NCBI GenBank assembly: GCA_035222895.1
Contig: JAVYIG010006820.1
Coordinates: 1 to 64,000, forward strand
Origin: Strongylocentrotus droebachiensis
Taxonomy: Eukaryota > Echinodermata > Echinoidea > Camarodonta > Strongylocentrotidae
Length of the DNA stretch: 64,000 nt
Reading direction: 5' to 3'
The notes under the pieces are model-generated. The model was not told where the DNA came from and did no database searches. It was given only the letters and a program-made list of their open reading frames with translations. The stretch's first letter is position 1, and each line of letters starts with the position of its first letter. The translations under genes and the position numbers were made by a program. Shown piece after piece: positions 34,478 to 43,800 of this stretch.

Positions 34478-34690
34478 ATTGCATTGTGAAAGAAACAATT
34501 TGGGAGTGAGTGGAAAAGCTTGATTAAGTAGCACTTAAGAATTGGTGTATACTTTGAGATTTTGGTATCATCAAAATGAGAAGAGATCGACCGAGTCTTG
34601 CTGAAGTCATATGCACTGTACAAAGAAATGTGTATATGAGGCTACACAAACAGGTGGCATGAAGAATCAGTTTAAACACTTCAGCAATTT
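34478..34690 (+). repeat. Dispersed repeat D, copy 2
   Basis: Counterpart of 13235-13460, 21 kb away, aligned through GCATTGTGAAAGAAAC, TGGTATCATCAAAATGAGAA, GAGTCTTGCTGAAG and AATGTGTATATGAGGCTACA. Frames differ between the copies, so this is a non-coding interspersed repeat and not a shared exon. Confidence 0.55.
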
Positions 34691-35584
34691 CTTGTCATAT
34701 ATATCAAATATGAGGGCATCCTTTTTAGAAGGAGAAAAAAATGATTGGCTATTCTCCCACATTTACATGAAATTTTTGTTTTGCTTTTCCCAGATCTCTA
34801 CTCTTTAAAGAAATGTGGATTAGATACAGTCTATGGGGTTGTGGAAAGGATCTTCTAATATCAACTTAACCAAGTTACATACATGTACCCTAGAATGGTT
34901 TGAAGACATAGAACTAAAGAAATCTTTCCAGGGTTTGGTGAAATTCTAAAGATGATATAAAGAGGTTTGGTCAATTTGAACTCCATGTGTGATATACATT
35001 ATCCTGTGCAGTGTGGATGAATATTTACCAGTGACCTATGCAAGAGCAAGAGGTGTGTTAAGTTTGGTCTAATTCTTCATAAGTTGATGCTGTGCCTTAT
35101 GAAGCATTTAGGAAGGAAATATTCAGATGCATCAACTTTTACTTTCCATGGAAATTTAAGAATAATTAATAATGATATTTGGACCACATCTACTTCATAG
35201 AACAATCATGAAGAAGGTTATAGAGAGGAGTTTTGCAGAATGATTCCTCTTTCATTGTCCATTGAACCTACAAAATTACACATTTGTACCTCATCCACTG
35301 TATTTTATTTTTAAAATTTATTTATTAGTCTTTTTTTAGTAGGGTGGCTCCATCAGTAGTTAAATACTGTTTTCCGTGGAGGCCCTGTATGAGAAGTTTC
35401 AAGAAGAAGTCTAGAAGTATTGGTGTCTCTGTAGGGCATTATAGATTTGACTTTATCAACATGCTAGACCCTTTCTTGAATGTATGAACATCAAATTAAA
35501 AGCATCTAAAAAAAAGGAGAACATGATTATCACCCATGCATGCAACACTTCACAATGATGTTAAGTTCCCTGTAGGAAACAAAT
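34691..35584. other. Intergenic tract without recognised gene
   Basis: Words such as GGAAGGAAATATTCAGATG and AGGAGTTTTGCAGAATG hint at old repeats, but no partner was found in the window. No exon was recognised. Confidence 0.3.
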
Positions 35585-35720
35585 TGAATTGAATTGAATT
35601 TATTTCTTCTGCAACATACAAATCAAATTATTTTTCAAATACAAATGAAATGAAATAGCCACTACCTCCATGCCTCTACAATATTGTGGACACATAATCA
35701 AGTAGCAGTACAGTGTGAGT
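35585..35720 (-). mobile_element. LINE-like 3' end with (ATTCA)n tail
   Basis: On the minus strand GTATGTTGCAGAAGAAATAA is followed by ATTCAATTCAATTCAATTT. This is the same tail style as 26862-27100, next to an A+T-rich 3' UTR-like piece. No coding part remains. Confidence 0.45.
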
Positions 35721-35990
35721 CAGAAAAAACTTGACCTTTTCATAACTGCCAAATTGCTGTTTCTAGAATGACCTTTGGGACAAGTCTAATTCCCCTTGAC
35801 ATGAAACGAAGCACTTACATTATCATTTCAGCCCTAAAGTGGTCAGTCCATGGATTCCTAGTAGGAAATAAAACGGATTGGGAGCAGGCACAGGAGGCTT
35901 TTTGACCCCAAAGCAGCTAACCATGAAATATCACCCCATGAATATGGTAAAAGGAGATATAAAATATGTTGAAATTTACAGCCCACTCTT
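35709..35990 (+). repeat. Possible 'GTGCGTCCCAGAAAAAAC' repeat, diverged
   Basis: ACAGTGTGAGTCAGAAAAAA followed by CTTGACC parallels ACAGTGCGTCCCAGAAAAAA followed by CGAAACC at 46632. Only the start is clearly alike. Confidence 0.35.
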
Positions 35991-36229
35991 AAAACAGTAG
36001 ACAATTACAAAAGTTTCAATTTTTTTCTGGCTAACATAATGTTCAAGGATATAAATGTACCGGTGACTTATAAAAAGTAAAAAAAGTAAATATATGCCCA
36101 TGCCTTTAGTGATTTAAAATTCCATTACCGTGTCTCAGAGTCATTGCTTATTCAAGGTACGTGTATCTTCCATGATAAACATGACACGACTGCGCCTTAA
36201 TTAGAAGATGTTTTTCCAGCTGAGGCCTT

Positions 36230-36490
36230 GGTTGGTCAACCGAAACCAGTTTTACTCATCTGGTATGCTGGTCTTGCTCCACTTCACAGGACTTGTAAAG
36301 CCAAAATTACATATTTACAACCTGAGGCTGATGAGTGAATTGGTAATTAGGTAGGTCCAGACACCACTAGCTTACTTGGGTTGTCCACACACAAAATTCC
36401 TTGGAGTCTTTAAAACACATCAAAATGTTACGACAAGTTTTCATCAACTGCAACCAGTTCAACTCGTCTAGTACGCCGGTCTTGTTCCGC
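36230..36490. repeat. Two-copy diverged repeat, ~212-bp spacing
   Basis: TCAACCGAAACCAGTTTTAC with TCATCTGGTATGCTGGTCTTGCTCC (36237-36281) recurs as TCAACTGCAACCAGTTCAAC with TCGTCTAGTACGCCGGTCTTGTTCC (36444-36488). Confidence 0.8.
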
Positions 36491-36598
36491 ATAAGTTTAC
36501 AATTGATAGAATTGAATCATGTGTGCAAGGGTGAAATCCATTTAGAAGGATAATGAAAACTATTACTTTCATTATATTAATGTATTTTTTAAATAGGA

Positions 36599-36790
36599 GG
36601 CGCGATAGCTCAGTTGGTAGAGCAGTGCATAATCCGGTGACCCCGGTTCAAAACCAAGGCGATGCGCTAGTACCCTTTGGTAAGGCATTAATCCTCATTA
36701 CCAGGTCCCTCAGAGAGGACCTAAAGCCGCCAGCCGTCTGGTTGCTTACTAACAAGCATTTATGCTTTCTTAGCAGTCAGGTAAAATATC
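36599..36790 (+). mobile_element. tRNA-derived SINE, family B
   Basis: The head GGCGCGATAGCTCAGTTGGT with AGAGCA is a textbook A-box region, and CCCCGGTTCAAAACC is the B box. Between them is an anticodon-arm-like segment, but the cloverleaf is imperfect. The body has GGTAAGGCATTAATCCTCAT and GTCCCTCAGAGAGGACCTAA. A second copy in opposite orientation lies at 62359-62511. It is a retroposon, not a working tRNA gene. Confidence 0.85.
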
Positions 36791-38195
36791 CAACTAAACC
36801 AACTAAAAACATTGTTATAGCGTAGAACTAGTCCACTATTAAAAGAGCTGGTTATTATTTGAGACATTGATGGTCTATTTAGAAATGTCATTTCATTTAT
36901 TGAGCTTTCATTATAAAGATTGCCATAATTGAGTGATTCCAAAATGAGTCTAGAGTGCTTAATGGACTATTCCAATATCATCATGATGACCTAAATTAGC
37001 AGGGGAGAGATTACTTCAGGGAGTCATTAGTAGGTTATAAGCATCGATCATAACTTGATCTCGATCCACCCCTCCCCCACTCATTAGATTAGGGCCTTTT
37101 TAAATCAGAAAGCATTAACGTAATGATAATTAAAAGCTGTGTGCCTGTCTATCAAACGCTTGATGCATTAAGAAATATGAAGTTTGAATCCAACATATTC
37201 ATTTTCATTAAATTTGAAGTAATTAATACCAACTAAGGTAATCACTATAACAAAGATATAAATGGTGTTCCCACTGACAAATACACTGTTGACTGTTATA
37301 TTGGAATGAATTTTTCTCACCCTTCTCATGAAATGTTTGTGACAATATGATTTTCTTGATATATAAAGTTTATATCTCCTTTGAACTTTTATGATCAATA
37401 AAGATTGATCAATAAAGTTCTGATAAGATATAAAAAAAATTATCAAGAATAAATCATGCTGTCAGGATCATTTCATGAAAAGAGGTGAGACAGATTCATA
37501 CCAATTTAATGAGCAACAGTGTACGAACACGGACTGTAATCTTAATAAATGCGAACATGTAAAGTACAAATTATGGTTGTAGTCATGAGACCGACAGAAC
37601 ACGGTCTCATGGTCCACCAATCTTGTTGGCCTTCAGTTTTCAGGGTTGTCTGTATTTTGGGATATATCCCTACAAGAAGTGTATAGATAAAAAATGATAA
37701 TCAGTAAAGACTGCAATCTTAGTAAGAAGTGAATAGTATAGCAGTGTAACTGAGCAATGCACTTCAAGCCATTATTAATCAGGCAAGTTTCATCAGATAC
37801 ATGGATGGATACATGAAATATCATTCTAATTTCCAAACTGCAATTAATGCACTCAAGGTTAAGGCATTCATAATAGATCTGGCCATGTCGATATTAAAAT
37901 TTAAGTATTGTTGAAGATGTATACTAATGGAGTATGATATGAGGGAAGAAGTCAGCAACTTTGACATTTAAAACTAACTTACTGGAGATGGTTCATTATG
38001 ATCATTACACTTTCCTGTCTAATGCACTTGATGGATCTTAGAAACCTACATATTATCCAATTATAAAACCTTTGTAATTATGAACATCTAAGAAGCAATA
38101 GTTCCAACATTATTTCAATATAGATTATATTAATGTCCAAAGGATCTTTTATGAGTGATTTTGTATGTTCTTTCTTTGAAATTCCTCTGCACCTT
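36791..38195. other. Non-coding tract; small perfect hairpin at 37585-37613
   Basis: CATGAGACCG...CGGTCTCATG forms a short perfect stem at about 37585-37613. 36960-37150 has TAAT- and ATCGAT-containing words and looks like unique sequence of the kind often found in regulatory DNA. No exon was recognised. Confidence 0.3.
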
Positions 38196-38201
<6 letters not shown>

Positions 38202-38233
<32 letters not shown>

Positions 38234-38242
38234 TCTCTCTCG
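38202..38242. repeat. (CT)n microsatellite
   Basis: A nearly pure CT run of about 40 bases, located just beyond the poly(A) tail of the SINE at 38262. Confidence 0.95.
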
Positions 38243-38261
38243 CTAACCCTGTGTGTTTGAG

Positions 38262-38460
38262 TTTTTTTTTTTTTACAGACGTGTATTAATCAGATATGAT
38301 TATTTACGTCTGGGGACTTATCTTAAACTTCACCATCCAAAAGACGTGACTCAGATTCGAACCTGCGTCCTCGGCTGAATAAGTTTGTAACTTCCATCGT
38401 AAGCTGGATTACAGGCGCATGCCACAACCCCCGTTCCTTATCTGCCACCTATATGCTACA
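38262..38460 (-). mobile_element. SINE family C, head resembling 7SL RNA
   Basis: On the minus strand the element ends in about 12 A residues (plus-strand T run 38262-38274), preceded by the CAGACGT/ACGTCTG inverted repeat and the CACCATCC/GGATGGTG region shared with 20464-20557. Its head contains TGGCATGCGCCTGTAATCC with AGCTTA. This closely resembles the start of 7SL RNA and Alu (TGGCGCGYGCCTGTARTCC then CAGCTA). It is followed by GAGGACGCAGGTTCGAATCT with GAGTC, comparable to the 7SL B-box region or to a tRNA B box. A polymerase III retroposon is likely. Its 5' limit abuts the transposon at 38461-39151. Confidence 0.7.
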
Positions 38461-39151
38461 TATCGTCGCCGTCACGAACCGGCACAGCCCAACGCGCAAC
38501 GAAATAAGTACATTCTGAGAAAAACGCGTTTTACGTTTAGCCCGTTTTGAATTCGCCAGAAACATGCCTTATGTCAAATTTTATATCACAAAATACATAT
38601 CAATGAAAGGAAAATATTCTGTATTTTCTATACATTCCATTTGTTAAGCATAATGACAATTACTATTAATATTACGAAGCTTTGGACTCTCGTGCCGGTT
38701 CGTGAAAATATTATTTTGCTGTTTACGTAGCAAAAATATTTTCACGAACCGGCACAAGCCACTGTGTCGTTTTTCCTATGTAACTTTACGCGCAAGACAA
38801 AAGCGCTCGCGCTGTCTTAGCGCGTATTTTATTTTCACGAACCGGCACAACCGCCTGTGTCGCGTCGTCTAGGTCTTGTAAGCGCAAAGATATTTTCACG
38901 AACCGGCACAGCCCATTGACTTATAACGGCGCGTGCCGGTTCGTGAAAATATGAATCGTGCTTTTTGGCTCGTGTGTCGTTTTTGTCATTTGTGTAACCA
39001 TGGATATCTCAAAAACTAAAGCGGTTTGGATGCTGAAATTTTGTGAGATGAAAGATTGTTGATAACTTATGCTAAAAATGCAAAAAAAATAAAAACTACA
39101 TTTTGAAGGGATTTCGGTGGCTTGTGCCGGTTCGTGAAAACGGCGACGATA
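38461..39151. mobile_element. ~690-bp TA-flanked element with a repeated 15-bp motif
   Basis: The left end TCGTCGCCGTCACGAACCGG and the complement of the right end, TCGTCGCCGTTTTCACGAAC then CGGCAC, are inverted copies bordered by TA on each side. The motif CACGAACCGGCAC or its complement occurs at about 38474, 38693, 38743, 38835, 38896, 38933 and 39124: four in one orientation and three in the other. Such internal repetition fits transposase-binding sites of a non-autonomous DNA transposon. No transposase frame is present. Confidence 0.75.
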
Positions 39152-39184
39152 TAGCTGCAAATATGAGCCGGTACCAACAAATCC

Positions 39185-39210
39185 CCCTCTCTCTCTCTCT
39201 CTCTCTCTCA
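39185..39210. repeat. (CT)n microsatellite
   Basis: A pure CT dinucleotide run of about 25 bases just right of the transposon at 38461-39151. Confidence 0.95.
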
Positions 39211-39466
39211 TTTTCCTAACTCTCTATCTCAGCCTCTGTTTTCTCTATATTTATATGATCATGACTCACCTCCCTTCATTTATCACTGCAGTGTGCCTTG
39301 CATGATGCAGCAATTCTGTAAGACAACCCTTTTTTCAACCCCAAGCCCATCTGACATGATGAATGGAATTACTTTACTGTTGAAAACTCATACATACAAT
39401 AAATTCCATATTTCCATTTAATACCACAAAGAGAAAGCATATAAAAGTAAGGAAAGAGATATATTG

Positions 39467-39546
39467 TTTGTTAAGAGCCTAAAAGGCATTAACTCATGTA
39501 CACTTTCACATTGAGTTAATGCCCTTCTAGCTCTCAGCAGATAATG
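39467..39546. repeat. Hairpin family H, copy 7
   Basis: AAGAGCCTAAAAGGCATTAA with CTCATGT on the left; GAGTTAATGCCCTTCTAGCT with CTCAGCAGATAAT on the right. The inner stem AACTCAT/TGAGTT is preserved. Confidence 0.8.
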
Positions 39547-39727
39547 TATATAAAGAGGATATTCTGTTCATGATTTTCTATATAAAGCCATTCATCATAC
39601 AGCCATTCCCTATTCTAATGATTGTATCATTGAATGACTGCTCTTTCTCCAAGCACTCAGAATAAGTATGACTTGCTGCCTCATCCAGACAAAGAATGAA
39701 ATGAAATGTAATATGATCATTATACCA

Positions 39728-39804
39728 TCTGTGTATAGAGCCAGAAGGGCAATAACTTATACTACTTTACAGATTTAACCCCCTTCTGACTTTAAACAGA
39801 CAAT
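39728..39804. repeat. Hairpin family H, copy 8
   Basis: ATCTGTGTATAGAGCCAGAA with GGGCAATAACTTA on the left; TTTAACCCCCTTCTGACTTT with AAACAGACAATAC on the right. Confidence 0.75.
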
Positions 39805-41029
39805 ACATTTCATATGAAATACGTACTGCAAGACTTCTATCAACTGAACAGAAGATATATCATTAGAGGTTCCTTATATCATATTTCATCAGAGCAGTGC
39901 AGGAGGAAGTTGGTTGACGAGTGACACGAGAGAAAATTCTTGAATACTGCAGAGAATAATAAGGAGAGAGCTAGGTTTCCCAAGCTTTATGCTTGAGATA
40001 TCATTCTAGCACATGATCTTTCCTGCTTTATTGCATGTTAACCAGTTGACTCCTGAATTCTCTCATTACCATCTAGGCTTAATTCAGGATCCACCCGGTT
40101 CCTACAGGCAGTGGAATTATATGTTAACCTCACACATGCTTTATCAAGATTTGTTTCACACTTTTTTTTTTTTTTTTTTTTTGGGGGGGGGGGGGGGGTA
40201 AAAATTACAGGGTAAGGGTTAAAGTTGTGATTCTCTTTTTAGGTTAAGTTTAGGTTAAGATAAGTTATAGTGTTATGAAATGACCGCAGACCAATAGCCA
40301 TTAGAGCAGACAATTGTTAACATACATTCTGATATAAATGCTCTAATTCAAATGTATTTGACAATATGAATATTATGCAATACCATGTTACGTTCAATCA
40401 AACATTGCTATCCAAATAGATGAACATACTCAAAGGCCAGAAAAAGGTCTAATTCATTGTTTAAACCTCCAGTGGGGACACAAAGCATAGACAAAGAGTA
40501 ATATTTTCTCATTAGACATGATAACATACAGTTACGTAGAATTGAACTACAAATTAAATAATGGTTTAAAGGTACTTTCTTTTATGAATTTGGTTGCGCT
40601 ATTGTTACCCGCTGTGATTTTTTTATTGTCAGCCTGAATGGGATCATTCATGGGAGACTGCGACCCATTCACAAAGACAATCAGTGGATGAATTCAATGC
40701 AGAATTCTCCACATCCAGTGTATTCATCTGTTACACAGGAGATTTTCAGACAGCCTCCATGTCAACATTGATTGAATTCTGTCTGGCTGTCTCATCTTCC
40801 ATTGGAGCACATCCACGCTAAATTGAGGCAGCAGATATATTTCGTACATGTGTCTGTATCCTATGTCTTTCCTTCCTAGCCGCTGCCCCCCAACCTGTCA
40901 ATCCACTGGTATCCCAATCAGTTACATCCCCTCCATCTCATCGATCCCTCGACCCTGTCCTCTAGTTATTCTGCTTTCTTTATTGTTACCTCTCCATTCA
41001 CCCTATAACCTCCTCAATACCCCTCCCCT
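39805..41029. other. Intergenic tract; T-run/G-run junction near 40180
   Basis: A run of about 22 T followed directly by about 17 G (about 40161-40199) is the only striking local feature. 40620-40830 is balanced unique sequence with no recognised exon. Pyrimidine-rich sequence begins near 40850. Confidence 0.45.
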
Positions 41030-41229
41030 CCACATCTAGTACAAACTACCCCCTTCAACTCTCCCAACTTCTCTCCATCCATCTCTGTGATTCCTGTTTA
41101 ATTGACTGATATTGAATACCTCCCCACGATCCTCTAATCTCACAATTCCCCTCCTCCAGCCCAACCAATTCAACCCAACCACCTCTCCTATTATCATCCC
41201 ATTGGCTTTTGCCATAAACATAATCAATT

Positions 41230-41671
41230 TAATAACAGACTAAATTAGATAATGTGTAGAATATTTTAAAACTAATTAAGTTAATTGTTTGCTGGGTGGG
41301 TGATAAGGGTGGGGTCGTATTTTGTTACATTAGGGATGGTAGGGGATATTTGAATAGATTTTAATGCTTTTTGTTAGTGTTTTTTGTTTAATTTAATTTA
41401 ATTTGATTTAGTTAAGTTAAGTACAAGTACAATGTTTTTTTATTTATATATTTTTAATTACGACTTACTATTTTGTTATATCATTACTTATTATAGTATC
41501 ATTATATATATATTGGACTCCATGGAAGAACAGAGCCATTAGGTTAATGGCTCTGAAATGGACTATCCAACCGTTTTATCATTCTATCATTGTTATATAA
41601 GTCTTTGATTTTGTTATATTGTGTTATTGTTTTTTATGATGATTTTCGGAAATAAAACAAACAAACAAACA
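41230..41671 (+). mobile_element. LINE-like 3' end with (AAAC)n tail
   Basis: ATTGGACTCCATGGAAGAAC, an AGAGCCATTAGGTTAATGGCTCT hairpin (41532-41554), GGACTATCC and then GGAAATAAAACAAACAAACAAAC have the layout of a CR1/Rex-type LINE 3' UTR with a short tandem tail. The 5' boundary is uncertain. It interrupts the C/T-rich array. Confidence 0.5.
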
Positions 41672-41928
41672 ATGGGATCTTCCCTTCCAGACACTGAAAT
41701 GTTCATTAATTGATGCTGAATACCTCTACATACCCCCCTCCCCCTTTCAAAGAACCCCTACCCATGCAATTGCCCCCCATCCCAAACACTTCAACCCAAA
41801 CTCTCCACTTTTCCTCCCCCCCCCCCCCCCTCCCCCTAACTCTCTGACTGCTATTTTAATTGATTGATATCGAATACCTCTCCCTACTCCCTTTAATCTT
41901 CTCAACCTTCTTAGATCCCCTATCAGCG

Positions 41929-42545
41929 TGTCCACACACAAAACAATTTATCCCGAAACTATATAACGATACGTCGTATAAAGAATCATCATATCAATTC
42001 CAGGATGTCCACACACAAGAAACGTCGTCACTAAAGAATCATCGTATAAATTCCAGGGTGTCCACACACACAAAAAAGTTATCCCGAAACTCTATAACGA
42101 AACGTCGTATAGGTGCGCAGTTTGCTACTGCGCAGTCGAAACCGAAACCGAAACACATGTGCAGCACCACTAGTACTAGTATTTGCATTGACTGTGCCAC
42201 TGGAACAATGCATGCAGTATATTTATGTATAATCAGCTGGCTGCGCAGCGGTCAGCTGGAAGCAGAAATGAGAGCTCATATCTCCTTTCGCTCGAGGTCA
42301 CGTTAAGCCCCGCCCAGTTAGACTAGTTCCGTCCACACACAAAATGTCTGTGATTCTTTATCGAGTTTCAGTTCGAAACGATGCCCAAACCTGCGTTTCG
42401 TTAGACTAGTTTCGTTATACGACGTATCGTTAGTGAGCGTCCACACCTACAATTTTGGTCGTAAAACTATCGCGAAACGGTATCACTATCGCGAAACGGT
42501 ATAGCTAATCATGACTAGTCACTGAAAATGTTGTGTGTGGACAGG
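41929..42545. mobile_element. ~615-bp MITE with GTCCACACACAA ends
   Basis: GTGTCCACACACAAAACAAT at the left and the complement of the right end, CTGTCCACACACAACATTTT, are inverted. Inside, TAACGATACGTCGTATA at 41965 is mirrored by ATACGACGTATCGTTAG at 42417. GTGTCCACACACAARA with its following TATCCCGAAACTCTATAACG is repeated at 42058, and near-identical CTATCGCGAAACGGTAT is doubled at 42467-42502. The 148-codon frame 41860-42306 crosses this repeat structure and has no family motifs; it is not taken as a gene. Confidence 0.75.
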
Positions 42546-43239
42546 GGGTATATCTCACACCCACTTCGACCCAACCCCTTCCATCTCTACTAGCTTCACT
42601 ATACCTGGTATATATGTACAGCTAGTGCATATTGGACGATTGTAATTGATGTTGAAATAGATCACTCCATTCCTCCAACACCCAAACCACTTCAACTCCT
42701 CCCCTTCCACTTCTCTAGGTCTAGGTCTCCATCTCTTTGGCTGCTCTTTACCTGGTTCCTCTCTAAACCCCCTTCTATCATCCCCAACACACTCCATCCA
42801 TGCACTTCACACCAATCACCTTCTTCTCTCCTGTCCCCCCAACTCTCTGACTGCTATTTTAATGGATTAATATTGATTCACCATACCCCCTTTTTCAATC
42901 TCCCACCCCATCCACTTCAACCCAACCCCTTCCACCTCTGCTGTCGATCCACCAGCCTTTCTGACTGCTTTCTTAATTGATTGGTATTGAATACCTCTCC
43001 ATGCCCTATCTACCCCCACAACTCAATATAAACTGTACTGCAAAGTACTGAAGAAGAACTCCATGCTCCCTATAACCCCAACAACATACTTAATGTCCAC
43101 TCTCCTAGTTCAACCTCTTACTCTGCTGATCTCCATCAATTTGACTGCTATTCTAACTGATTGATATTAAAATACCTCTTCATACCCCCTTTCTTATTCA
43201 TTCAACACCCTGTTCAAAACCAAACCATTTCATGTATTA

Positions 43240-43446
43240 CAAGAAATGTAATTTATTTCCAACTCTGTATTATTCCCCCAAAGGCATAGTTAAGTACGTA
43301 ACTCATGTTATTTCTGGTTACTGTCATTTTGACTGAATTATTGGTATACTATAATTTTTATTTTTGTTAACCTTCATTTTAAAAAATGAGAATGATCCTA
43401 TATGGTTGGATCATAATCAATAAAATTTAATTTGAATTTGAATCAG
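43240..43446 (+). mobile_element. LINE-like 3' end with (TTTGAA)n tail
   Basis: ATCCTATATGGTTGGATCAT with AATCAATAAAATTTAATTTG and AATTTGAATC is the usual appearance of a LINE 3' end (stem, AATAAA, short tandem tail). The 5' boundary is uncertain. Confidence 0.5.
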
Positions 43447-43800
43447 CACCTCTCCTAGCAATCCTCTCTCTCTCCGACTGTTTTTTTTAATAAAGTGATA
43501 CTGAATAGGTCTCCATAAACCCCTAAGTCTGCTCAATCCCCTATCCCGTCAACTTTTAACCCAACCCTCTCCACTCCCCCTGGCCTCCACCTCATTACCT
43601 GCTATTTTAATTGATTGATATTGAAAACCTTTTCATGCCCCCTTCTACCCTACCAACACCACTTCAAACCCCCCCCCCCCCCTCCCTATTTTATCCAACC
43701 CCTTATGTATCCTCCCCTCCTCTTCTCCTCCCCTCCACTTCTGCGACTGCGGTTTTAATGGATTGATATCGAATACCTCTCCATGCAGGAAAAAGTTGTA

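Larger units (their letters stand above)
41030..43800. repeat. C/T-rich degenerate tandem array, about 10 units, with insertions
   Basis: The unit landmark 'CTGACTGCTATTTTAATTGA' followed by TTGATATTGAATACCTCTCCATACCCCC occurs in variant form at about 41095, 41705, 41850, 42635, 42850, 42965, 43145, 43480, 43600 and 43745. CAACCCAACCCCTTCCA-type spacers lie between. The basic spacing is near 115-150 bases where uninterrupted. Larger gaps coincide with inserted elements: LINE-like ends at about 41230-41671 and 43240-43446 and a MITE at 41929-42545. Confidence 0.8.

Noticed and set aside
36599..36672. Functional tRNA gene
   Set aside because: A and B boxes are present, but the cloverleaf is broken and the sequence continues into a SINE body shared with 62359-62511.
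41860..42306. 148-codon open frame
   Set aside because: It lies across the MITE at 41929-42545 and its internal repeats; the repeated peptide segments simply reflect repeated DNA.
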